Assembly (NCBI RefSeq): GCF_000764305.2
Contig: NW_025930454.1
Location: 1-64,000, forward strand
Direction of reading: 5' to 3'
DNA: 64,000 nucleotides
From: Hyalella azteca
Taxonomy: Eukaryota > Arthropoda > Malacostraca > Amphipoda > Hyalellidae
Shown in pieces: positions 35,552-47,200 of this stretch. The number at the start of each line of letters is the position of its first letter. Positions within the stretch are counted from its first letter, which is position 1. The position numbers and the translations under genes are program-made. Under the pieces are notes generated by a model. The model worked only from the letters and a program-made list of their open reading frames with translations. It did no database searches and had not been told where the DNA came from.

Positions 35552-38500
35552 ATGGCTTCTGAGCGCATACTGCATAGGGAACAGTTTCAGAATGCTAATC
35601 AGATGATAGAAGTGTTGATCCGAACAAAACCAAAGCCACCTCACAGTTCTAGTACATTGCCAAAACCAAAAGCTTTCAAAAGAGACTGCCTCCTCCAAAA
35701 AGAGTTGGAAAAAATTTCGAATGGAAGAAAACCGCACAAACAGGATGTAATAAAAACAGGCAGAGAAGCATCTGCAAAAGAACAATCAAAAGATGTCATA
35801 AACAAAAATAGTCACATGACTGTTGAGGTTTCAAAGAGAGATGGAATTTCTAAGAAGAAATCTTCAGATAGAAATAGTTTTGATCCCACATGGAGAGACT
35901 TATTGCAGAATTATAGCAGACATAGTGCTGACGATTCCACTTCCAGTGTGGCTGCACACAATTTTTCCCAAAATACTGTTGACAAAAGACCTTCGAAAGG
36001 GCTATCCCATAAGAGCCCTCATAAAGACAGGACCATCCAAACTTCTACAAAACAGGGAGACCGAAAGCACAGCCCTCCTGCAGGCCCCTCAAACATCAGT
36101 CCTCTGAGGCACCATCGGCAGAGGCAAACTTCTGCTACAAGACACCATCCTAATGAGCAAGCTGCTCCATTGATTGAAGCAAATCAGCACTGCCAGGAAC
36201 AGTATCCGGGCTTAAATGGAGGTGGAATGCATCTGTTGGAAAGGAATTCAAATTCAATCAACACTCCTGCTGCTAATCTAGTGAGACTTGAAATTTGTCT
36301 TATATTGAATTATCTACCTCTGACTATTGTGTTTTGTGAATTGAAAATTTTGCACTGAAAATAGTATTTCAACATAAAATCTTCTGGTAAACAATTTAGT
36401 TGATAATTACTGGTGTATTCATACAGAGGTTAGACAAAATAAGGGAAACACCTGAGAAATCTGCAAAATATATTTTAGTATGTCACAGGTCTGCCTTTTG
36501 CATCAATTACTGTTTTAATCCGCTGAGGTATTGATTCATACAAATTGTGAATTGTTTCCAAAGGAATTTTAACTTATTCTTCAGTTAAAACCCCCTCCAG
36601 CTCTAGTAAAAATGATGGCAGTGGGAATCAACTTCTGACTTGAATCTCTTAAATTGACCATAAATGCTTGATAATAGTCAGATCTGGTGATTGTGCTGGC
36701 CAAATGAGATGCCCAACTTCATTGGAATGTTCTTTGTGCCATTTTTAACAGTTCCAACTGTATGGATCAGGGTATTATCATCTGGAGAGATAGCATTCTC
36801 CTCTGGTAACAATGCTTGAACCATTGGATGAACTTGGTCCTCCAAAAATTCCTGAATAGTCACAGCTGGGGATTCCTATATGAAGAGAAATCATTGGTTT
36901 GCCTAATTTCCAAGAAATAGCACCCCAGATCATTTCAGATCCCCTGCCATGTTTTATGGTTGGGAGGAGCATCTCCAACTTCAAGTTCTGTTAGAGGTTG
37001 GAAATTACAAGTGGAAAGTTTACGTTTGGAGTATCTCCTAATGTAAACTAAACCATAAGTTGGAAATAAGGTAAACAATGATTCATTAAAGAAAATTACA
37101 CTTTTTTCCACTGTCCAAAGGACCAATTCTGGAGGTTTTTACACCTCTCTGAATGCATTGCTTTGAAGCATTTGTATTTGAAACCAGAGGTTTTCTGATT
37201 ACTGCTCTCCTATAGAATCCAGAGCAGCTCTCAGTAGACAGTTTTTATGAAAACTGTGTTCTGTAGGTGTCCATTGAGGTCTGCAGTCATTTTTACAGCC
37301 ATGGTCTTTCAATTGTCCTTCACAATTCAAATTAGGTACCGACAGTCTCTCTCTGACAACCTTGACTTTCAGCTAGACCTGTGCTTTGCTGAGGACGTTT
37401 TTCCTTCTCTTTCAAGAGCAGTCATTACTTTTGAGACAGTAGGTATATATCTCTAGAAATGTCAAGTATTCAGGAAGTTTGTCACACTATCACCTGCCAT
37501 GTGGGCACAAAAAATTTGGCCTCTTTGAAAGTTGAGATGTTTGCCATTAATTGGTTATAGGTTAGGCTATAGACACGAAAGTTCACTAAAAATATCTGTT
37601 CAAGGATAAAATATCAATTAGCAGCAACAATAAGCAATGAAACATGAAAATATGTTGAGTTTTCGTTGTTTATAACAAGTTCGAAAATTACAATATCAAA
37701 ATGTCAGGTGTTTCCATTATTTTGTCTAACCCCTATGGCCCTATTTATGTCTATTATTATTTAAGCATTCATTGCATCTTTTGGAGAAGTAGTCAACATG
37801 ATTATTTTTCCATTAAGATCTGACCTATACTGATTTGTGAGACTGTCAACATCAAGGTAAAAGGCGGTTTTTAAATTATTTAAGAAAATATCTATTCTGT
37901 TTCATTGATGCAGGTCAGAAGTGGAGGTCGTATTTCTTCTGATGGACTGAGCAACACTCCGTTTTCTGACAGTGCTTTGCAACTCCTACAGCAACTTAAG
38001 ACAAAGCTCCAACATCGAGGTAAGTGTAATATTCTATTTTATGTATAAAATAGTAAGTATTTTTGTTAAATTATAATTATTTTAAGAATGATTGGTTGCT
38101 GCAAAAATAATTATTTGCTTATGAGAAAATTACAGAAAATAACATTTCTAGATTTTCTGTCCATTTGTAGTTATGTTGATCAATCTCTGGGAAGAATTCT
38201 AATCCGAATATATTGAATCCTTGCACAAAGAAGGTCAATAGGACTACTACACTTCAATAATAGGACTTGATCAATAATAGGACAAGCCCTTGCCACAATT
38301 TTTTTGTGCTGTGGCATCGTGATGTTGCTGGTGTTGTGAGAAGACTGGAAATTATTTGGTCTTGTGCTGATAAATGAATTTTTCCTTTATTAAACAAACA
38401 AATTACTTATTGCATTCAAAAATATTATTAATGATCTTAGCCAAGAAAAAGCTCCATTGTGAAGTATTGAGTCACATTATAACAACATATATTCAGTAGT

Positions 38501-41500
38501 TACATTTTATTTTCTATTTCAATTACTGAACTTGTACCCATCTGGCAAGATGTATGGTAATATATTATGATTCATTGTGTTGAAGTATTGCTATATTTTC
38601 AGGTGACAGTGAAACCATTCAGGACCTTGAAAGACTGGAGCAACAATTGGCTGGTGCCGGAGGGACTGTAAAAGTTCCCACCCCTCAGTCAGCTCAGTCT
38701 TCTAACTTCACATCTGTTTTCGAAACGCCTCTTGCTCCTTCTTCGGAATCTCACCAAGCACAACACCTTTCGTCAGTCCTTCATTCAAAATTATAGAGTT
38801 CAAAATTGATTTGTAAATTTTTACAGGCCTAACTTTTTCTGTAAAAATTTCAGTGCTTTCATTTTAAATTATTTTTAACTTTATTGGCCATTGCCATGCA
38901 CTGCATTAAAAATTTTGCTTCCTTTAGTTTGAGAACAATAAAATTTTGTGTTACTTGTATCATAATAATATAGTTCCTCTATTAATTGGAAATAATATAG
39001 TTCCTCTCAATCTTTGCTACCAAGCATATTACTGTTGAAACCTTACGTTCACTGTTGATTGTTCAAGCATTTCTCCCTTTGCATAGTACGCCAATGATTT
39101 TATTCTCATAATGCAAATTACCAGGTTAGTTTTAATTATGCTGTTTTTTTATGGCAGGCAAGTTAATCAAGTGCAACAGGCAATGGCTGAAAAGGATGCC
39201 ACTATTGAAGAGCTGCGCATTCACAATGCACGCCTGCTGGCTCAGTACGATAAGGTGAGAAAGTTTGCATATCCATACACTTTTCTTGCTCATTGCCAGT
39301 AAATAATCATTAATATTGGGTCTGGAAGCTTTTCAGCTGTTAACAGATGAATGTAGAGGAAGTTTTCCCATTGTATTGTTATGCTTCCAAGTTTTACCAT
39401 AGCATAAAATTATTTCGGTATCTCATTATAAATCAAATGCATCATCTTGGTCATTTTGTGTTTGCATGGTTCATGCAAGGTGCTGATCAACTTCAAACAT
39501 TCAAATTTCATGCATAGTTGTGAGCTGTCAAAACGATTCATCGGACTCCTTACATTTGATGATAATGGACGATTAATTATAATAATATTACATCTACAGT
39601 CTTGCTTGGATTATGATTATCACTCAATGAAGTATCCTGCCTAGTGTTTCTGTACTTAAAAACTATTGTGGTTTAATAGTCCAAATGATTTTTGGGGAAA
39701 ATGTACCGTTGTGTTTGTTTTATCATTGACAGTGCCGGGTGGACACTCTGCATTTCACTTTTCAGTCAACAAAAACCCTTACAGTATCTGGGCGATCTTC
39801 TGTTCGCGTTTACTTTTATCTTTTAAATGTAATTTCGGATGCCTAACTCGTTGATTTTTTTTTGCGTTGATGCATTTGAAAATCTTGTGATACTTGGTAG
39901 TGATGAATAATTTTTGGCATCGAGTGCCTTGCTCTACACAAGCTGGGTTCATTGCTGTATGGCAGCCAGTGCTGTAGCACGTTATTTATTTTCTCGAAAA
40001 TTAATTTAAAACAATACCTTGAGAATCGGTAAAAAGGTAATGATCATGCAGAGTGTAGTTTTTGTTCATTCTCTTGAATGGTAAAAATATGGCGCTAAAT
40101 TTCGTTTGAAGATTATCAGTAGAACCAAGATCAGCATAGCGCATACCTTTCATGTATTTTTTTTTTTTTTGCATGTGCTGGCTAAACTGATATCAGCTCA
40201 AGCTTGAGTAGTCAGAGGCGTTGATATTTTTCGTACCATTGTTTGCAGGTTATCCAACAGCAGCGGCAACAGATGGTGAGGATTTGCCTTTTGTCATACT
40301 AAACACTGCAATTTTTTTAAAGATCGCTCAATTTGCATGACGGTTATTTAAGATTAAAAGAAAATGAAGCGCTGAGTTTTGATTAAGCGAAGTAACACCA
40401 ATGTTGAAAAATAATTTAATTTAAGACTGATTAAAGATTCGTGCCTTGTCTCACCTGTCTCTCTGTACGGTAAACTTCTTTTCCACTTTTTGGATTTTCA
40501 TGTAATATATGTTCTTCCTGCCCTGCAATAATTTTGTATAAGCACTGCTGAGGTTGTTTCATCTGCGGGAATTTAATTTGTGTCTGTTCGAATGTATTCT
40601 CTAATGCTTGATTGTTAATTCGATGCCTTAATTTGACTTACCGGTGCACGTTTATGATTTTTATTCGCCTGCTTTTGGATTTCCTATGCTCATTATCCAC
40701 ATTAATCGCTATTTGAAAGCCACCAATTTGAAATTTCGATTTTTTATCCGTCGTAAAGATGCAGTATACCATATGTAGGTACTAATATAAAAGTTAATGT
40801 GTAGTACTTCCCACAATAAAGTTTAATAAATACGATTTTAGATAGAATAGTAAATAATTGATCATCCGTTTGCGTTGCAGCTTAGTATGTGCTGGAAATT
40901 TTAGATTTGTATTTATCTGAGCAGGAAAACGCGCATGTGGGCAAAAATCTGCCACCAGGAGGAATAATCCCTACAGCCTTAGCATCCTCCACAACTCCAG
41001 CAGGATTTGTAAATGCTGCCTCAGTAACAACTCCTAATACAGCAGCACCTGCAATAAGTACTTCAGTACCGCCGCCCCTGCGACCAAACCACGGTATACA
41101 CGCCGCTGCCCTGTCACCTCTCCTAGAGGTATCTGCTGAATCATCATCAGGAATTAGGTATCCTATATATCCTTCAGCTAGAAATGAAGTTCTTACAGCT
41201 AATGGGCACAAAAATTCTAGAATAGAGTCTGTATTTCCTCCTAAGGTGGGAAGTAAGCAACCATTATCAAGAAATTATTTTGATCGCGTCGGCATTGAAG
41301 CTGTTGATAGTGGCAGAGCTGTCCCTCCTGCCAGTGCTGGTGGTAACTTTCCTTCACATGCAAGTCGTCACAATGCTGATGAGATTGTGAACGAAGGACC
41401 TGCAATTTCTTCTGGGGCACGACAGAGAGTAATGACGTCTGAACCACGAGGGGGCGTGCTTGCTACTAATCCTGTAACTAACGAGACAATGCTTCAGCAG

Positions 41501-43243
41501 CTGCGCGACGAGATAAGGTCATTGCGACGTGACTTCCAGCAATTGCAACGTCAAACGGAAAAGTCAACAGGGCCACCACTGTGAGAGCTAATTAATAACT
41601 TTTTGTGAAAATCAGCTAAGATTTTTTATTCAATCGAATAAATGATGTGACCTATGCTTCTCATGACGTGATTGTACATGAAATACATAATATGAACAAT
41701 ATCGTAAATAAATTTTTATTATTATTATATCTTTAGCAAAGGGTCAAGTGTGATGACGCATGTCAGTTCAATACAGTACAGTTAAATTATCCGTACAAAA
41801 TTAATCATTCTTTTATTTTGCAGTGGAGCTGCTGTGGAGACCACTTTGATCGCTCAACAGCCTCTAGCCTCCACAGCTAAAAGTGATGCCGCGTCCGTCG
41901 ACCCTGCTAGATCAACCGCTGCTGCGCTTCAAGGACGCCCTTTCAGGACTGCTGGGAACCCACCAGCCCCCGAGCTGTCGTCGGTGCACAACATCAGATC
42001 TGATGCAGGATTGCGCGTCACGAGCACCATGCCTACTCTGCCCTCAGCGCTATCAGGGCAAGGAGGTTCAACCAATGTAAATGTCGACATGTTCCGTTCA
42101 AGCAACGTTCAGCCAATAAATTCAGCAGACCATGCGCTCATGGATGCTACAACTTTGAGGGAAAGGCCCAAAGATGCTAGCCAGGGAGACAAACCTGCAA
42201 GCCAGATAGACAACCCTTTAAACCAGGGAAACAACGCTTCAAGCCAGGGAAACAACGCTTCAAGCCAGGGAAACAACCCTTCAAGCCAGGTAAACAACCC
42301 TTCAAGCCAAGAAAACAACCGTTCAAGCCAGGGAAACAACCCTTCAAGCCAGGGAAACAACCCTTCAAGCCAGGGAAACAACCCTTCAAGCCAGGGAAAC
42401 AAGCCTTCAAGCCAGGTAAACAACGCTTCAAGACAGGGAAACAACCCTTCAAGCCAGGGAAACAAAACTTCAAGCCAGGGAAACAACCCTTCAAGCCAGG
42501 GAAACAACCCTTCAAGCCAGGGAAACAACCCTTTAAACCAGGGAAACAACGCTTCAAGCCAGGGAAACAACCCTTCAAGCCAGGGAAACAACCCTTTAAG
42601 CCAGGGAAACAACGCTTCAAGCCAGGGAAACAACGCTTCAAGCCAGGGAAACAACCCTTCAAGCCTGGGAAACAAACCTGCAAGCCAGGTAGACAAACCT
42701 GCAAGCCAAGACAAATCTGCCGGAGCTCGTCGAGATGCGTTTCGGCAATCTGGTGCTTCGGGCGAATCTTTGGAGAGCAAGTTCAGCGTTCTGAGAAGTG
42801 ATTACAGCCATTATCTCGGTACAAAATCAGGAAAACCTCTACAACCTATTGATCAATTTCCCGATCATTCTAGAACCGTATCAGAATTAGAAGATTCACC
42901 TGCTTCTGTCAGTGAAGTAAGTGAGAATGAACCCATGGGCCAAGACAACAGGGCGCCATCTAAGCCTTCATTACGGAAGCCTAAATGTACCATAGTGGAT
43001 GATGGGACCACGACGAAAGGCCAACGACGGACGGTGACGCCTGATTTCAGCATCAGCTCGAGCACTATTGGCAGCTGTTCGCTCGTCAACAACTCGGGAC
43101 GGGCGCGCCAACCCGTCGATCGCTTAGAGTCCACCAGAGTGCAGACGGCGGACACAAGCGATGCTTTACTTTCAAGCCGTTCGCATAACGGTGTTGAGAC
43201 TCTCGCTAGCGCCCTGGCTAAAGGTAATAAGCAGGATGTGTAG
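35552..43243 (+). CDS. Gene C: unrecognised large protein with coiled coils and a heptapeptide repeat
   Basis: Seven coding exons: 35552-36280, 37914-38019, 38603-38771, 39158-39254, 40249-40275, 40925-41580 and 41824-43243, about 1,067 residues. ATG (context gccATGG) follows an acceptor by two bases, so the leader is spliced. Residues 1-243 are hydrophilic, rich in Lys, Ser and His. Coiled-coil-like segments occur at about 260-300 (ALQLLQQLKTKLQH; IQDLERLEQQLAG), 336-376 (VQQAMAEKDATIEELRIHN) and 570-590 (LQQLRDEIRSLRRDFQQLQ). Residues 714-888 are 25 units of SQGNNPS type. The rest is low complexity. No catalytic domain is visible; a cytoskeletal or scaffold role is only a guess from the coiled coils. 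The exon at 40925 is the least certain: its acceptor avoids a stop that a nearer AG (40880) would include. A strong donor at 43290, past the stop, allows other 3' forms. Confidence 0.75.
36424..37735 (-). mobile_element. Tc1-type transposon relic in gene C intron 1
   Basis: Inverted ends: ggttagacaaaataagggaa and acacctga on the left, and their reverse complement at 37704-37735. A TA precedes the left end. The minus strand carries pieces of a Tc1 transposase: FFNESLFTLFPTYGLVY, KTWQGI, MIWGAISW and DQVHPMVQALLPEENAIS. Frames are broken. It is the same family as the element at 61077-62405, but in the opposite orientation. Confidence 0.85.
42179..42703 (+). repeat. 21-bp coding minisatellite in gene C, 25 units
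   Basis: Tandem 21-base units (agccagggaaacaaccct plus tca) encode S-Q-G-N-N-P-S heptads with variants (NQGNNAS, SQVNNPS, RQGNNPS, SQGNKPS). Outer units diverge (DKPA), while central ones are near identical, as expected of unequal exchange. Because 21 is a multiple of three, several frames on both strands stay open; those are artefacts. Confidence 0.93.
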
Positions 43244-44238
43244 CGACCGAACGTCAATACGGCATCTGTTGCTACTGTTGGAGGGCCTGGTAAGTTTACC
43301 GAAACTTCCAAGCTCAGGCCTTTTAATCTCGTATCTGACGGTACGCTGGAAACTAACGAATTTCAGGTTTTAAATGAAGATGAATTTTCAGAGTGAATAA
43401 CTTGAAATGTCTTGAGCGGCATTGTTTTTTTACTTCTTTGTTTTAAGTGAAAGCTGCTGCTGTGTAACTTTTCTCAAATTTTAATTTCAGAAAGTAGCAC
43501 TCCTGACCAAATAACTACCACTAGGTATCTGATAACTACTGAGTGGTATTAGTGATAATGTCCAATCACATGGCTTTTACAGCACAAGTAATTGGTATCA
43601 ATGCAGATTCATTTTATAGTTAGATCAACAGACTTTTCCTCACTCCAGACAATCTTCAACTGTCATGAAACCATTTTCAACAATGCCGTACAACTGTGTT
43701 CTGAAGCAATACTAAGAGAGACAGCATTACCTTCTTCATAATCATACAGTTAGATGGTCTAATTGCGTAATAAAATGTTCCTTTGATGCCGAAGCTTTTT
43801 GCCCGATTTGCTGCTGTTTTGTAGCGTAACCCGTCACGAGCTGGCCGGTGTCTTAATCATTCAAGTTCGGAAATGTATACAGTTGACTTAATTTAGATAA
43901 AGGATCAATTAATTATTAGTTGGTTAAGTAGAGATAGCTGAAGTTGGTGGATATTTATAGAGAAATATAAATTGTTGAAAAACCACTAGTATAATAATTA
44001 AAATTAATTATGGCACGTTTCAAGTTATACTACATTAATTAGACGACGACAACGAATCGACATGATACCGTTAACAAATAATGACTAGCATTTGTAATCA
44101 ACAATCCCCTTCCTCCATTTGTAACATTAATAAGCTGAGGAAAATACTGATTAGAGGATGGGTTTCCCAAATAAATTTCCTGTTTTAATGTTTCATGAAG
44201 AAATAAATTTCCCGTTTTAATGCGTCATAAAGAACACC
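43244..44238. other. Convergent 3' ends of genes C and D
   Basis: Gene C (plus) and gene D (minus) end facing each other about 1 kb apart. AATAAA occurs on the plus strand near 44170 and 44204, within a duplicated ~38-bp unit (aataaatttcc, gttttaatg). No coding sequence was recognised in between. Confidence 0.45.
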
Positions 44239-47200
44239 TTACATCCAATTGGGTTTGGAGGTGTAATGATACGAAAGGTACATCAGCGCTCGAGTTGCCT
44301 TCTTGCTGTGCCGAGGGTTGCCCGTCATTACTGCTGCTACAGTCGGTAGGATGGATACGTGCACTGCCCCGTCGCTGGACTGATGCGTCACTTCCATCGA
44401 GGCGACCAAGGTGCCGGGATGAATTGCGGATTTTAAATCCAGCGGCGGCCTGCATGTGTCGGCATCCTGTTTTTTCAAAGATGTCTCCGGACCCTGCGGA
44501 TGGTTGTCTGAAAACATTTTTTTTTTTTGTTAAGAATTCGAACAGAAAATTCTCTAGCCATGCGCCAGACGTACGAAAGGGACAATGATATATAGCTTGC
44601 CGTACACATCGTAGCAATGATGAATTCATGCTAGATTATGAACACTAACTTCACTGGTACTATTACCTTTGCAAATATACTAACATCATTGGATACATTT
44701 TCTTAGATTGATGTGAAAAAATTAGATAGTGTTTTTATACAGTAGTTATCGAAATGAAAGTTTATTATTACGAATCCGTCAAAATAGATTTTACCTATAC
44801 TTTTTTCCCGAAGTAATTTCGACTTTTCTAATAAAAGATACTTACGTCATTGCTGTCGGATACATTTTTATTCCGAGCCCCTGAAACATCAGAGAAAGAT
44901 GGTATTGAAAACCAGTTAACGAACGGTAAATGAAGCAGCTGTTGACTTAATACATATTTTATCAACGCACGCAACTGACGGATCACGCAACATTGACAAC
45001 GTTTTTTTTATTAAATTACAGTGAAAGGAATCAGACACTGAGGTTTGTTTCTTCAGTGTAGTGAACAGCATCAACACAGTGCAAGAATTTGAAAGAATGT
45101 CGAGTTTTTGAATTAACCAACTACGGACGGGAATAGAGAAAGCAAGATGCTTACGTTTTCTCTTCGGCGAGCCCGTAGTGAGTAGTCTCGTGTTCTTGTT
45201 CGCTTTCTTGGCGGAAGTCTTATCATTGTCGTGCAGGTTTCGGATGTGACTCTGTAAAATTTTAAAAAAATTTGAGCAATATGTAATTATGCCTGGGCCT
45301 GAGCACCACCCGAGTACTTCAACTCGCAGGGCTCTTCAGCGCCGTATTTGAAATAATAATGAAAGCTGCTTCCTTTAGGCTGCATTCTCAAGTGGCAGTA
45401 AATTAGAGTTGCGCGTCTGTTTGTCACAGGAAGGTGTCTGGAAATGTTGTTTTCAGACAGGTGTTTTTGTCAATGGATTTGCCACACGAGATATTATCCT
45501 GCTTACATCCGTAGAGCATTTTTTTCCGTTCGAGGCCACGCCACAGACATTGAACGCCCACCATTTTCATCATTCTATCAACCTTGCCATTCAGGCCAAC
45601 TCCGTAACTTACCTTAGGAAGTGTTGTTTCTGCCAATACCTTAAGGAGTGTTGTTTCGGCCGCAGTCAAAGTCTAAAAAATTGCGCGCCCATCAGTAGCA
45701 TTAATAAGTAAAAAAAATTAGTAGATCCGCACCTGAAGATTGTCCTTCCTTCTGCAGGCAAAGCCGCACACATGACACATGAACGGCTTGACGTTGTCGT
45801 GCATCAGAAGATGGTCTCTTAGTCGCTTGCTGTCAGCGAACTGGCGGTGGCAGATGGAACAGCTGTGAGGCTTCACGCCGGAGTGGCTACGCTTGTGGCG
45901 CGACAGGATACTCGCCGTCACCGCGCTAAAACAAAGTCAACTTAGTTCAATGGATTAGATGATAATGCGCTTAATTGCATGGATGAAATGATACTTTTTC
46001 CAATTAAATCGATAGATGATAACGCGCCTTATTGATTCAATAAATAAATAATACTGTTCGTAATTAAATCGATAAATGATAACGACGCGCCTTAATGAAT
46101 CAATAAAGTGGTACCTGGTCCAATTGAGGCGATGAGATGAATCCGCGCCTAATTAAATAGATAAAGTGATACAGCGCGGGAACATAATTAGGCTAATTAA
46201 TCTCTCATCTACTGACATTTATTCTGGTTACCAAGCCTTTGGCTACGAAAGGCATTAAAGACAGTTAATGTATCAGCGTCTTCGTATAAATAACTCGCAT
46301 GGGAAGCTTGAAAACATCTCCTTAGACAATCTATGTGCTTGAACGCGAGATGAAGAATGACTTAATATTTAAACTAACAACACAAATAGCAACATAAAAA
46401 TTATAATAATGAAATAATTTTAGCTTCTCTGCCACGCACTGGTGTCGGGAGTGACAACAATATCCAGCAAATATTCATGAACACCAATAATAAGACTTAC
46501 TCGAAATCACAAATATCACACACATAGGGCCGCTCTTTCGTGTGAATTCGGATGTGTTTGACAAGCGCGTTCTTGACGGCGCTTTTGTACGGGCAATGCG
46601 GACACTTGTGCGCTTTTTCCAGGTCATGTGATCGTTTCTGCAGAAGAAGTTATAGGTTAACACGAGTTCATAAGAAAAAAACTCTCAACATCAACCACAC
46701 TTTTACATCCTTTTCCATAATGGCTGCCACTCCTATCCTACCTCGTCAAAAAGTACTTTACGTTCGTTTCGAGTACCTCTCACAAGAGCCTCGCCCTCTA
46801 ACTAACGTATCGAGCAGCCCTCACTTGAGCCTTGCCCTCTAACTAACGTATCGAGCAGCCCTCACATGAGCCTCGCCTCTAACGTATCGAGTAACCCTCA
46901 CATGAGCCTGGCTCTCTAACTAACGTACCGAGCAGCCCTCACATGAGCCTGGCTCTCTAACTAACGTATCGCGCAGCCCTCACATGAGCCTGGCCCTCTA
47001 ACTAACGTATCGCGCAGCCCTCACATGAGCCTTGCCCTCTAACTATCGTATCGCGCAGCCCTCACATGAGCTTTGTATTTGTGCAGCGCCAGGCACGTGA
47101 AGGGGCAGTGCGGGCACGTGTAGACCGCCGTGAGCGCCGTGCCGGTGGGGGACAGGTTGTGGCGCGCCGCGAGGTGCCGGACCAGGTTGTTGCGCTGCGA

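Noticed and set aside
40880..40924. Nearer splice acceptor at 40880 for gene C exon 6
   Set aside because: In the incoming phase it leads to a stop within eight codons. The acceptor at 40924 keeps a 218-codon frame open.
42109..42780. A 223-codon minus-strand frame rich in LFPWLEG
   Set aside because: It is the antisense of the 21-bp minisatellite in gene C. A repeat length divisible by three keeps the other frames open.
43244..43373. Extension of gene C through a strong donor at 43290
   Set aside because: The gene C frame stops at 43241-43243 before that donor. A further intron starting near 43221 could bypass it, but no evidence favours this.
46778..47065. CRISPR-like array because of regular 41-bp repeats
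   Set aside because: There are no unique spacers; the whole unit repeats. The context is a eukaryotic intron.
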